NCBI GenBank assembly: GCA_011009095.1
Contig: VTPC01090916.1
Location: 1-64,000 of the forward strand
Direction: 5' to 3'
Length of the DNA stretch: 64,000 nt
From: Ignelater luminosus
Lineage: Eukaryota; Arthropoda; Insecta; Coleoptera; Elateridae
Both the position numbers and the translations under genes were made by a program. Below the pieces are notes generated by a model. That model saw only the letters and a program-made list of their open reading frames with translations, searched no databases and was not told the DNA's origin. Each line of letters begins with the position of its first letter. Position 1 is the first letter of the stretch. Of the stretch, positions 20,610 through 32,599 are shown one piece after another.

Positions 20610-23600
20610 TGAAACTCAGTGTTCAGAAATATGATTTTGCAGACAGTTAATTTCTCTCCAGTTGTTGTATCTTTATTATTACGTGGCCTGCTTTGGCTTT
20701 TTGGAATTTTATTGACACAACAAGTATTCTAGAATCCTCAAAAGAATCTTTTGCCTGATATTTTTAGGTTAACATTTTCTGAGTTTTAGTTTTCGCTCTT
20801 TTTGCTATCACTTCCAGAATTCCATTCTTCTGATTTGTTTTCTCCCTTTTGCAACATCTTCTGGTTGAGTTGACACTCATTATTGTTGGTAGCTGTTGCA
20901 ATTTCGTTTCTGAAAAATGTACTTCCGCTCATCTGCTTTTGAGGCGCAACATTTTTGATTGTAATGAAACATACTTCACTTTTTGGCGTTCGATTTTAAC
21001 TATTTTTGTTAATAGATCGATCTTGGGTGTAGAAATCTCCATGGCGATATCCAACTTGACATTAAAAAGATGAACTTGACGGAATTTTGATAGAAACACA
21101 AAGTGCCCGAAGAATTTTCAATAATGAGGAAGTTATAGCCTTCTATCCCTTGTACAGGGATACATTTGAGCGCACTGTACATGAAAACAAAATATATTTT
21201 TGTGTCATTTTTTTCTTTAATCTCGCAAATATAGAATTACCATATTAAATTCCAACTAATAAAAGGGTATTTAAACCGCAACGTTTTATTGAAAATGCCG
21301 AGCTATTTCAGTTTTGACGGGAAAATTTAATATTTCAAGCGTGCTTAACGAATCGACATTAATAACACAAGCACAATTTATATTTAGTACCTGCTAGTAT
21401 ATGTAAATTTTACGGTGATTCTTCAAACTACTTTGAATGGTACATATAATCTGCGTGAAAAGTAGATTACATACTGTGAGAATATTGCTGCGTTTAACCA
21501 TTAAACTCATAATTATTGTCCCATAAAACTAACTTGTGGCAGATGTGTTTCGCCATCTTGATTTGCGGTTGGAACATGTTGTAAAATGTACCGGCAGAAT
21601 GCTATATGATTTTTATTCTTTTGGGCCGTTAGAAGCGTAGGAGTCCATTAAAGTGTAACCCTTTCCGTACTTACTATTTGATTTCGGGGCCGCTCTCGCA
21701 GCAAGGATTTGTGGGGAATATCAAGGAAGGTGCGTTAAAGAATGGAGACTTTTTGGTGGATGCTCCGAGCTTACCACGAGTGTTATTTAAGTACTTCTAC
21801 ATTTCATAAGAGCCCCCGTAGTCCTTAGATCAGGTAGAGGAACACCGAGGTTTATACCCCTTCCAATCTTTCTACAGCATCCACTAGATCCTGAACGTGA
21901 CCTGCATTTATATACGTGGAATTCCGTTTGACCTTGAGCTTTTTGTTTTCACTTGCTGCCGGCTTCGTTTCGTTGAGCCACTTTTCCTATTTCGTTCTTG
22001 CATCGAGAACGGGGTGACATCTTGCAGACATTTATATTTCACTTAGAATAAATTGGATTATCTGAAATGGTGGAGTAAGAGATTTGTTGGTGTTGTTTTT
22101 CTACCGGTTTGTTTTCGAGAGCGAAGGGAAAGATTTAGTTTCGGATATTCGCATCTCCACGCAAAGCAAGCTTAAAATTTGGATTAATTGCTCGCTCGAG
22201 ATTATTATTTAAACTCGTTGGCATCTTCTGCTCTCTTCTTCCTTTATTTGCGTGTGACTTCGTCCAAGATTTATTGTTCGCTGTGTATCCCAAAAGGCAC
22301 AGGTATTTCATTTCGGAGGCATAACATTGCTAAAATATTCGTATTATTTTCAATACAGCGGCTTAAATGGGCCGTTTTTCATAAGCTTTTTGAGAAGATG
22401 ATAAATGTATCTTTATTAGAACAATCTTTAGCGGAGCAGCGCCCGCCTAGCACGATCGCACTACAAAAACTTAGAAACCCATCAGTGAGTTTGGAAAAGT
22501 AACTTTGAGCACGACATTTTTATGAAGTTTTTGCACGAATTTTGAATAAGTTTACTTAGCAGTAATAAAAACGCATCCGAGGATTCTTATTCAGGGGCAG
22601 CAACCGTGCACGAAGCACGGTGTGTGAGAGTGTGTCCCTTTTTATTTAGAAATTACCCATCAAGGTTATATCTGTAATTAAGCCCTGTTTTATACACATC
22701 TCTATTGTTTTTGAGCAGGCATTGTTCTGTCCCGACATCACATTTACGCATTTTGTGCGAAGCAAGCAAGACAGGGTATTATTAGGGAGATATACGGCAT
22801 TCTGGTGGATGCATTTTTGAAGTATTGCTCTCATGATACGAGTTAAAAGCTGGCTCAGTGGTATTATGAACCCGTCGCGATGTGCATTAGGGTTAAAAAT
22901 GTTCCTGACAAAAGGAGCTTTAACGTGTTGAATTTGGATTCATATATTCTACTTCAAATGGTTTAGCGGGTATTACAGCAATTTTTCTTAGCTCCCTGCG
23001 TGTATTTGTGTGCATTTATGTATGTATGTATGTATGTATGTGTGAGGCCCACAAAATGTTTGACGTGGGCGGTTCGGAAAACTTCGTGCTATAAACCACT
23101 TAACACCACAATGCTAACATGACGTTTTTATTCACCCGAATAACCGGTGTATTTTTTCCCCTTTTCAGAAATGCCCACTAACAAAAAAGTGTTATTGCGT
23201 TATGATTTGGTTTCGCGTTTGACTCTGATTTGAAATTAGGCATTTCAAAAAAATTGTATACTCGAACGCTGTTAATTGTTTTATGATGAAAGAGTCATTA
23301 GGCTGCGAACAATTAAATGATTATTTTCAACTTGCCAAATAAAAATTGATAATCTTCCATTAGATTATCTAAAGATAGAACTTAAATCTTCCTTATTCTC
23401 TCGTAATTGATAATCTCATTAACTTTACGAGATATGCATGTGACGTACATAAATTATAGTCTGAATAATGAGTAAGTTGCTCGATTAAATTTCGAGTAAA
23501 ATCGATCACTTTGTGTATTTGTATCCTCACGCTACATCAACGTGTTAGAGTAGAGCCTTGAGATAGAAAGTGTTCCTAATTTAGTGTCCTTCGAATCTAT

Positions 23601-23690
23601 CCGGTCCAATGAATAGAAGCTGCAAGATCAAAACTTTTCTTGTCCTTTCGAGGGGAAAAACTGACAAAAATATGAACTTTTTGGCCAAAC
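20610..23690. other. No recognised gene
   Basis: Mostly AT-rich single-copy sequence. A 104-codon open frame at 22188-22502 lacks an ATG start and any motif. A small perfect hairpin (CCGTGC, 5-base loop, GCACGG) lies near 22607-22623. A 4-bp microsatellite is listed separately. Confidence 0.45.
23016..23043 (+). repeat. (TATG)n microsatellite
   Basis: A run of about six TATG units, preceded by TG-rich sequence. Length is likely polymorphic. Confidence 0.9.
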
Positions 23691-23699
23691 AAAATAAGC

Positions 23700-23968
23700 G
23701 GGTCCGCGAAGTAGGAAGTAGGCCTAGGGTGCGGGGGCCAGCGTCGCGGCGCCATCGCCACCGAACGGCCAATCGGTTGCCATAGCTACGGTCTGAGCAG
23801 ATCGCGCCACGAGCAGTCAGTTCCCGCCATTCCGTGTTACGCCGCGCACACACCAGGTCACGTGTAAGGAGCGCGCGTGCGACGATCCTGTTCCTGATCC
23901 AGAAGGTCCTGTCACCCGGGCAAGAGCTAGAGACGCCCGCGCTCAGCGTCGATACCAACCACCTCGAC
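23700..23968 (+). promoter_or_regulatory. CpG-rich candidate promoter and non-coding first exon
   Basis: This block is strikingly GC- and CpG-rich against its surroundings. It carries a CCAAT box (23769-23773), an initiator TCAGTT (23817-23822, presumed start A at 23819) with no TATA box upstream, and an E-box CACGTG at 23859-23864. It ends at GAC followed by GTAAGT (23969-23974), a consensus 5' splice site. Together this reads as a TATA-less promoter plus a ~150-bp first exon on the + strand that would splice far to the right. No ATG opens a sustained frame before the donor, so the exon would be 5' UTR. The host gene cannot be named and no partner exon was found. CpG-rich sequence continues weakly to about 24370. 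A minus-strand open frame across it looks like a by-product of GC content. Confidence 0.5.
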
Positions 23969-24294
23969 GTAAGTCCATGAACTTGAACGCCGTTTGCTTG
24001 CCCTCATGCATGCTTGTGATCTATTCCCGATTCCAAACTCGAAAATCCTCGTAAGTATCGCACTTTAAGTCTTCTTAATGCACGTTGCGTGTCCCCCTGT
24101 TCCGGTTCCGGTTCCTGTTATGTCCTCCTTTTTCCTAGTGTTTTCCTGGCTGTGCTCGTCCAGTTTGTGCGTGCGCTTGTATATGTGATTGATTGTGGTT
24201 TTGTGGTATGCTCTCAGGCATAAAATTAGTGGAAATTCGTTAGATTACGATGTGTCAGATATCTACGACGTTGAGCGTCGCCCGCCCTACATGA

Positions 24295-24313
24295 GCGCTC
24301 GCTCGCTCGCTGC
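24295..24313 (+). repeat. Short GCTC tandem repeat
   Basis: GCGCTCGCTCGCTCGCTGC, an imperfect four-base repeat inside the CpG-rich zone after the candidate first exon. Confidence 0.7.
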
Positions 24314-24419
24314 TATCGTCCCTTATATCCTTACACCACCTGCCCGCCCTTTTGTGTCAATTAACTGGCAATTGTCACCGGCACTAATTGTGTTTGTTTT
24401 GAAATTATCGGACTAAATT

Positions 24420-27400
24420 AGCCATTTACCCCTTTAACAACAACGCAGAAACCAATGGACTAGTTTATCGATTCGCTTTCACAAGAAGAAAAAAAAGATA
24501 CCGAACAATTAACCATTAACCATTCAAACGCGTTTTCGGAATAGAGGTGGTTGTTTAGTTTGGCGCCATAAAAATTACGTTTTGAAGTAAGAAAGGCAAC
24601 CTTATTGTAGGTTAGAATTAGATATCGCGATAACTCGCTTGGAGGTGTTTATTAAACTACTAGAGCTAGGATTAACGATTGTATCTACAGAAATAAAGTC
24701 TTAATTCGGAACAACGATAACGTTAAATTTTAAAGAGAGACATTTCTTTTGTATCTAATAGGTAATGAATGTAATTCTCTCAAGCGAATTTAATTAGGCC
24801 ACTAGGTAATACATAAAACTTGGAAAATCTGAAACCTTTAAATATTGTAGTAAAAAGGGGTTGCGAGTTAATAAAGATATCAGTTTTCTTTGGCGTTAAT
24901 TTGAGTATTTATTAAAACAAGACAAATATTTACTTAATCTCGAGTTTGTTTTGCCAATAAATTTCACTTTTTGTAATAACATGTTCATAAAATATTATAC
25001 CCTGTGGTTATTTGCTAATTTTATGATCAGCCTCTAATTTAGTGGATGATTCGGAAAGATCGATTGTTGCGAATGGGGTTACTGTATTGACATTGTTTTG
25101 ATTCGGGGAGGATAAAGACATATAATTTTTAAATCTCATCGTTGTTGGTATTATTGCATAATGGATTCATGTTGGGATTGTTTGGTATAGTTAATTCAGT
25201 AACGGTGGGATTGGGTTAGTAGGTCACACATGCAAATTGGAATTTACGATCTTATAGGTTGGGGTTTTTTTTATTCATCGCGATTTTGATATTTCATGGA
25301 TCAAATTAAGGTTGATTCTACTTGTCTGTGTAGTTTCAATATGGAGGATGTTTGAGTTGACCTATATTTCGTGACAGTACTGCTTTATTATTACCCAAGG
25401 AATAGGAGGGAGGGGTTAAATAAGATATGACTACAGAGGAATTCAATTGAGACATACGTTTCGATTTTTTTTCTTGGATTTCACCTGTCTGTGGTATCAG
25501 CATAGAAGATTGACCTATTTACACTTTGATGCTAATATTATCAAACCATAAAGAGGAAAGCGTGATTGCAGAGGATACAGTTTTACATTTTCTTAATATT
25601 TGGTAGATATGGGATGAACTTTCTCACTTTGCATTTTGGCAATAATTGTTTTCAGAAGCATCTTTTGAGTATTTTTCAAATTAAGAGTGGAGTAGGTCCG
25701 AGAGTCTTAGTTAGTTAAACGGGCAAAACTCAAGAACCTAATACTTAAGTAAAAAAGTCTTAGTCTTATCACTTTGTTATAGTTTTGGCCTGTCGAAAAC
25801 TCTTTAAATGAAGGAGTCGAAGTATTTGCAACAACATCGTAAAACAAAGAAAGAATGTTTGGCAAGTTTGGTCTGCTTTGATCATAATCAAAATATTACC
25901 ACAACTTTTTGAAGATTTTGCTATGGATAGGTCGCAAACTTGCAAAAGGATAACTCTTTGCATCTTGTGGATGAAGTAATTTTCTCATTTACAATCTTTT
26001 CTAGCTCAGCTTGGGACTAATCAATTTCAAATTGAACTAATCAACTTCAAGTTGAGAGCAGTCAACTCCAAATTGAGATTAATCTGAACCCAATGTCAAG
26101 TTGATTGCTTCCAATTTGGACTTGAAAAGGTATAGTGTGATTCTGATTCGAGATCATTTGATGTGTAGCTTTGACTGATTTGCATTTTAACATAAGTCAA
26201 CCATTACTATTTTCTTGTATAATAGACATTTGATATGCACATTGCACTATCGACTCGGTCAGGCTGTAAATGCCAAAATCACAGCTAAGGGAAGCAGATG
26301 TTATCATCAATAATCTTCTTTTCAATATCAAATTGAGACTGTCGATTGTTCTCATATTGGTATTGATTGTTTTCAATTTTAAGTTTTGATGTTTTGCACA
26401 TTTACAATAAGTGTTTTTGGATTTGCTATATTTAGGAAAGACAATACTTTGTTGTATTGCAAATATGATACAGAACGACCCACTGACATACTTACTAGGT
26501 ATTGATATCTTCTTACATGCTCATGTAACTGTAACATAACCAGTTTTGTTCCAAAACGACTTCAAATGATCAAATTTCAAAACCTAGTTCTCAAATCTAA
26601 TTTTGCATATTTTCTTGGAGACTCAAATTCAAAATATTAAAACAGGTTTACTACAGGACTCTTTTAAGTTATAAATTCTCTCTCTAATATTCCAATTCCC
26701 CATTCTTGGTTTAATTCATTCTTGTATAACGCAAGATCAATAAATTTTTATGGATTTGCCGTTTCAGAAATGAAACACAAGATATCTAAGGATCTTAAAT
26801 ACGTAGATTTCTGTAAAAACCACATTTGAACAATATAAGAAAAGATGCGAAAGGGCTCGCAGTCTCGAAAGAAAGAGACTTACTACAACACTGTCTGTTG
26901 TTTATAGCAGCGTTTCAGCAATCGTTTTGCACTTTAGTTCGGCTGCATCCGCCTCGAGCACTTTAGTGTCCCAGCTTTCCGCGGAACGACTTATCTGCAA
27001 TTTGAAAAATTGCTTTATTTATTCTACTCTCATGAAATAGGTTTTCCCGTAATATTTTATGGCCGAAATATAAAAGCTCGGCATATATTTCCTACTCGTG
27101 AATAGTAAAGTGGGGGCCTATAAATAGAGTCAATCGTTGCGTTACACGAGCCTTCCGTTATCTAAATTTCTTCAATCCTCTAGTACTTGCACATCCTGTG
27201 ATTGAATTTAGCGGGCCGATTTCGTGTCTATAAATAAATAGTCACGTTTTATTATTAGTGAAGTGCTTCAGGACTTTCAATCTCTCCAATCGACCCCCCG
27301 CTAACCCTCATACAATCGATAGCTGTTTTATTGGCAAAACTTCTTGAACTTTAATACTATCGGCTGTGGGTCACAAAGCAGTGTTTGTCCATTTGTTATT

Positions 27401-30400
27401 TGGTATGTTTTTCTAGAGTTTTATATGTTTTTGTGCTTGTTTTTCTTAGTCTCCGAGTTCTTTGCATCCTTCATCGGCGGCACGTGGAGAGTTTACGTGA
27501 TCTAGTTATATTTTATTGAATGTGGCCTGTTTTTTCTTCTTCGGAATTTATACTTAAATTATTCTACGTTATCACTGATTGATTTTATGATATAAACACA
27601 CGGAAAGATTCTATTCTTCTTTTTTATGCGTGGAAACAATTTATTTACAGTTATAGTATATGAATGGAAACTCAAAATTGATTTTTAATACAAAAATAGA
27701 CCGGTACCACAACCATCCACGGTATTATAGCGAGAATGCTTTTTTAAGCGAGAACAAAATATTTAAAATCTCCATTGTGGTGTGGACTTTTTGACTTACG
27801 ATACAACTGCATCAGATTAGGGAAACTTTGTCTCCTAGTGGGAGGTAGAAGTTCAAGATGAGTTGAGTTTATCTTGTGCAGGATTGTTCCAAGTTGGACT
27901 AGTTCGAGCGTTAGTAAACACCCTGCCGAGCGGCTTACTATCCCTAGTTAGAGATTAAGTCTTCAGTCCCCTTCAGGTCACCCTTAAATCTCCCTTTCTT
28001 GGACTCTTACTAAAATAGGATTGTTCCGGTACTATCGTCTTTGAATTTCCCTTACGCTAATGCATCTCCAAATTTCGAACATCTCTTGACATGTAAACGA
28101 ACGAATTTATTGTAGTCAAGTATGCTTTGAAACTGAAATCGCATTATTATGTGAAATTAGGTGAAATTATTATGTAGTTATTCGGCTGAAATTTACTATC
28201 TGCGCGACGTATATGTTGGCGCTGGCTATAATCCAAGAAAAGTTATATGTACGTTGTTGTAGTAAAATAATCGATCTTAATGAACTGGAATTTTTGAGTA
28301 TACCCACATGGAGAATACTCTACGATTATATGTATACATTCGATTTTTATCAGTCTAATTCAGGTAGTAGGTACCAGATGTTTTTCGAATTCCAGCTTTT
28401 TAAATTATTCATGTCCATTATCATTTCCAAACTAAAGGTCGAAGGCATTACGTGTTCTTCCGTATTTGGATTAAAAAGAAAGAAATTCGGTTTTTTGATG
28501 ATTAATATTTTATTTTAAAATTGAATTTTAAATTCTAATCTAGTAAAGGTTAACCTTTGAAAGAGATAACAATTTGGAAGACATGTGAATGCTTTTAGAT
28601 TATTTTTTTGTGTGTGTGTTTATGTTTTAAAAATGATTTGAAGAAAATAACTTTTAGTGAATCATCGGACACATAAAAATTGCGAAATATCTGCCAGCTT
28701 GCACTTAAAAATAGTAAGCTCCAATTTAATTGTCCTAATTGTTCAACTTTATTTATCACTTGGATACTTATAGCAAGCTCATATCATGTTCTTCAAAAAG
28801 ACCAAACTCATAGTGGCTTGTAAGAGATTAGAAATTATTTGTCTTGGGGTTCTAAAAGAATTTTCCTTCCACTCTCATCGTTTTCATAATTCCTGAAAGC
28901 TTCCCTTTTCAATACTCAAGAAAACTTTTTGCTGTATTAATTTTTGAAATTCTCCAATTAGTTCTTGGTGTACATAAAGTGCTTCACAAATTAACGTCCA
29001 AAAAATCGTTAAATATGTAGAGCCAATCCTAATTGTTTTTTTAAGATGAAACGGTCAAATGTAAAAGATTTTTATTTCAAATTTTGTTTCTACTTTAAGT
29101 AAGTTTTGTGCTCTGAGGAACTAGATTATTTGAGATTATCTTCTAGATTTTGCCAAAAACTGTCTTGAAGAATTCTTGTTCTTTAACGGTCTTATCTCTA
29201 AGGCAACAACAAGAAATAAAATAGACTAGAATTTGCCAACCCTTAAAATTGCTTTAAAAGGGTCGCTCAGTTCCACCTACACTAAGATATTTCTAACTTT
29301 TCAATTCAGGCACAGTCAACGCTTCCCTTTAAACTGTGGTATGTTGAAATGCGATCCTAACAAAAAAAAATCTGTGGATAAAAGACCTGCACAAATCAGA
29401 TGTAGACTAGGCATTGCAGTTCTCTAGGATAGATTAGTTTTTACAAACTGGTTAGTTTTTGGCTGCTTGTCTTTTGGAACTCCATTGCGTGAAAAGTTTT
29501 TGCCAAAAATGCGACCGAGTTTTTCCAAACCATGCTAGTTGTATAATTAATAGTTAAGCGGTTAGTTAATTATGTAAGTGATGTTTTAATTGAGCTAAGT
29601 CGGCTCTAATAATTTTAGTCGACGTGGGATCTGCATATTATACTAAAATATTGGCAAGGTTGAGCTAGAATTCCCAACGATGATATTAGAAATAGTTCTT
29701 TGGTATCAGAAATAATTCTCAGTATGATTTCAAAATGTCATCATTTGCTGTGTAAAGATATAAGGTCGCCGAAGGCGGTTTGCCACTTTAAAGGCAGTCT
29801 CTTCTTTAACCAGTTTAGAGTTGGATGTATGGTGCTAAGTGCTGTTGGTTTTGTCTGAAGATGCATTGATGGGAAACAAGAAGGTTAAATATAAATTGTT
29901 ACTATGGGACATCAATGGATTAGTAGTGGTCTAATTAAAAAGGTTAGAGGATTTGGACGGAAATGAAGAGAAGGGAATAGGATATCGAATGGTGACGGTT
30001 GGAAGGCAAGTTTTAGGAAACTGGAAAGAGTCAGGACCTGAGAAGCCTCGGGTTTAGGTGTCTTACAGTTTTAGGGATTCGTGGTCCCTAGGGAGAAGAT
30101 CGATCGGAGGAGGATGAGATGGGTGGTGTTACCATACGTGAAATGCACCAACTGGTGAATCAATGGCATAATTAATCTTGTCAGCGTGATGAAAAGAATT
30201 TATCAAATCATTCTAGCAATTCTGGCTAATGTGGGATTTGTTACCAGCATCAAAACTGTGAACTTCAAATCAAAGGATCGGCATAAACTAAAGATGGGAA
30301 AGGTTCAGCTAGAATTCCAGATATTATAAATTTCTCAGTGCTTTGTTTCAAACATATCATGGTACTTGTTGCCTAAACTGCAAAAACCTGTTAGAATGGT

Positions 30401-30470
30401 ACAAAGAAGTTTTCTTTAAATTTATCAAATTATTTTCCTCAAAGATTAGAATTTCTGAATAGAGCACTGG
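24420..30470. other. No recognised gene, possibly intron
   Basis: About 6 kb of AT-rich sequence without a protein motif. If the splice donor at 23969 is real, this is part of its first intron. A moderately GC-rich patch at about 26890-27310 contains TATAAA-like sequences and no frame worth naming. A 101-codon frame at 28213-28518 shows no family features. Confidence 0.4.
26021..26076. repeat. Three phased 15-bp dyads, 20-21 bp apart
   Basis: TCAATTTCAAATTGA (26021-26035), TCAACTTCAAGTTGA (26041-26055) and TCAACTCCAAATTGA (26062-26076) repeat with a spacing of 20 and 21 bp. The first two are perfect palindromes with a one-base centre and differ by a compensated pair change. The third is imperfect. 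A related CAAGTTGATTGCTTCCAATTTGG follows at about 26097. Confidence 0.75.
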
Positions 30471-30479
30471 ACCGGTCGA

Positions 30480-31175
30480 AATTTTCAAACGCGGCCCTAC
30501 CAAGCCCGCTTGGAGACAAACTTGACGCAGCCCAAAAAACCAGATAACTTTTTGATGGGCTCGTATGGCCCGACAAGCATGAGACGTTCAACAGGCGCGA
30601 GAGATCCAAACGGCCCGATAGACCCGAGAGATCCAAAAGGCTGAGAAGTCGAAAATGCCCGAGAGGGTCAAGAGGTCCGACAGGCTCCAACAGCTTGAAA
30701 GGCCTGACAGACCCGTATGGCTCGAAAGGGCCAACAGATCTGACAGCCTCCAATAGCTTGAGAGACCCGTATGTTCCGCCAGGGCCAAGAGGTCCGACAG
30801 CCTCAGACAGCTTGACAGACTTGTATGGCTCGATAGAGCCAAGAGGTTTGACAGCTTCCAACAGCTTTACAAATCTGACAGACCCGTACAGTCCGAAAGG
30901 GCCAAAAAGTTCGACAGGTTGCAACAGCTTGACAGGCCTAACAGACCCGTATGGCCCGAAAGGGCCAAGAAGTCTGACGGGCTCCAACACCTTGAGAGAC
31001 CCGTATGGCCCGAGAGGGCTAAGAGGTCCGACAGGCTCAAACAGCATGACAGATCCGTATGGCCCGATAGGGCCAAGAAGTCTGACAGGCTCCAACAGGG
31101 TGAGAGACCCGTATGGCCCGATAGGGCCAACAAGTCTGACAGGCACGACACGACCGAACGGTCCGATAAAGTTTT
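30480..31175 (+). repeat. 54/63-bp minisatellite with hairpin-forming units
   Basis: A GC-rich tandem array whose units carry GACCCGTATGGCCCGA..GGGCCAAGA and a CTCCAACAGCTTGA-like block. The mark ACCCGTATGG or its variant falls at 30711, 30765, 30819, 30882, 30945, 30999, 31053 and 31107, giving spacings of 54, 54, 63, 63, 54, 54 and 54 bp. The longer units hold one extra 9-bp block. Because every spacing is a multiple of nine, several frames on both strands remain open at once (up to 235 codons on the minus strand, with an 18-residue period rich in Gly and Pro). Most units contain TGGCCC, a 4-base loop and GGGCCA. I read it as a minisatellite, not as a gene. Confidence 0.9.
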
Positions 31176-31339
31176 AAACTGAGCTTTTACAAGGGCCCGA
31201 CTAGAAAACTCGACCCGTGCAGGCTTCTTTTTTTGAGTCTGTGCCATTTGTTGGTTTTGCGGTTCTCGAGACCAATCTTTTCAATTTTCGGAAATTACTG
31301 AGATTCGGGACAATTTAAACACTAAGTTAGTTTCGTTAT

Positions 31340-32590
31340 GCCACAATGTGTATATTAAAAACGAAGAAGGAAAACTAATTAGTGAACGGAAAAAAATAAT
31401 GAAAGCATGGTAGAACTATTTGAAAGAGTTACTAAATGGAAACGAGGCGGAGGTGTTGGACGAAACCTGGAATATAAGAGAAAATTGTCAAATAATAGGA
31501 GTCCGAACAGAAGAAGTAAGCAGCAAAAATAAGAAAAGTTCAGGAATAAGAGAAAACAGCGGAGATGATAGAAACAGGAGGAGAGCAACTGCGAGTTCAA
31601 ATACTTTATAAACTCATTAAAGGAATATTCGAAAAGGAGCAAATACCAGAAAATTGGACTAAAGCACGAATATGTAGTGTAAGAACTGTAGAAGAAGTAC
31701 AAGATTCTGGCAGAGGGTATACGAAAAAGGTTAAATGAATACCCAGAAAAGGAAATAGGGGAATATCAAGCATTAAAAGAAATACAAACTACCTGTTATG
31801 AACGTAAAATCATACTGCATACACTTTTCGTAGGCTTTAAACAAGCCTATGGCAGAATAAAAAGAGATCAAATGTATCATGCAATGACGGAGCTATTAAT
31901 ACCAAGTAAGATGATGCAATTAGTAAGAATAACGTTAGAGAAAACTAGAAACGGAGGGGCTTGGAGGCATGGCGTTTGTGGGCGACCTAACGGTATTAGC
32001 AACTCAAGGAAGAGACCTAGAAAGCATTATAAGAAGGCTAATGAAAGAGGCAGAAAAATTTAGCTTAAAAATAAACCAAGAAAAGACAAAATATATGATT
32101 GTGGGAGACACGCTACAAACAACAGAAAGATATTTAACGGTGGATGTACAAAAAGGTACTACCTACATATTTTAAAAGGTTAAAGAGTTTACGGATTTGG
32201 TAGTGAAAATAGATGAGAGAATTTATGAAAAACAAAAGATAAAAACAATAATTGCAAATGAAACCTAAAACGTCAGGAAAAACAAAAATAAGAATTTATA
32301 AGCCAGTAATTAGACCAAAGGTTACATATGCATGTGGGACGTGGATATTAAAAAAAGTTTTGCAAAGGTGGGAGAGAAAAATATTAAGAGCAATATACGG
32401 AGGTATAAATACGGAAGTGGGATTACGAGGAAGAACAAATGAAGAATTAGAAAATGTATATAATGAACCACGAATAGTTACAGTTACAGAGACACAAAGA
32501 GGAAGAGAAATAAGGACAAAGTGAGTATTGTATAGAAAGCACATCTAGTAAATGGAACAGCAATGTGCAGGAAGACCTACAGAGTTAAAC
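31340..32590 (+). pseudogene. Decayed endonuclease-RT non-LTR element, RT and C-terminus
   Basis: Readable in shifted frames on the + strand. ENCQ.. preceded by NYLKELLNGNEAEV near 31410-31460 is the linker before the RT. TAEMIETGGEQLRVQIL near 31562-31610 and FEKEQIPENWTKARI near 31627-31670 are the RT start. IRKRLNEYPEKEIGEYQAL near 31720-31780 follows, then YERKIILHTLFVGFKQAYGR near 31800-31855; here the usual FVDFKQAYD reads FVGFKQAYG, so the first catalytic Asp is lost. After a deletion comes FVGDLTVLATQGRDLE near 31970-32020, where the YADD box reads FVGD. KFSLKINQEKTKYMIVG follows. The C-terminus has KPVIRPKVTYACGTW near 32300-32345, RWERKILRAIYG near 32370 and RTNEELENVYNEP near 32430-32470. 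It is inactive: both catalytic boxes are mutated and frames are broken. Confidence 0.85.
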
Positions 32591-32599
32591 TAAACATCA

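Noticed and set aside
22188-22502. 104-codon + strand frame
   Set aside because: No ATG start and no protein features.
23581-23958. 125-codon minus-strand frame
   Set aside because: It lies in the CpG-rich block where stop codons are rare; no motif, and the promoter-like signals are on the other strand.
27050-27140. TATAAA-containing sequences that might be a promoter
   Set aside because: TATA-like strings are common in AT-rich DNA and no initiator or exon follows at the right distance.
30439-31146. 235-codon minus-strand frame resembling a Gly/Pro-rich repeat protein
   Set aside because: It overlaps the 54/63-bp minisatellite, and similar-length frames are open in several other phases. 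Period length in multiples of three explains this without a gene.
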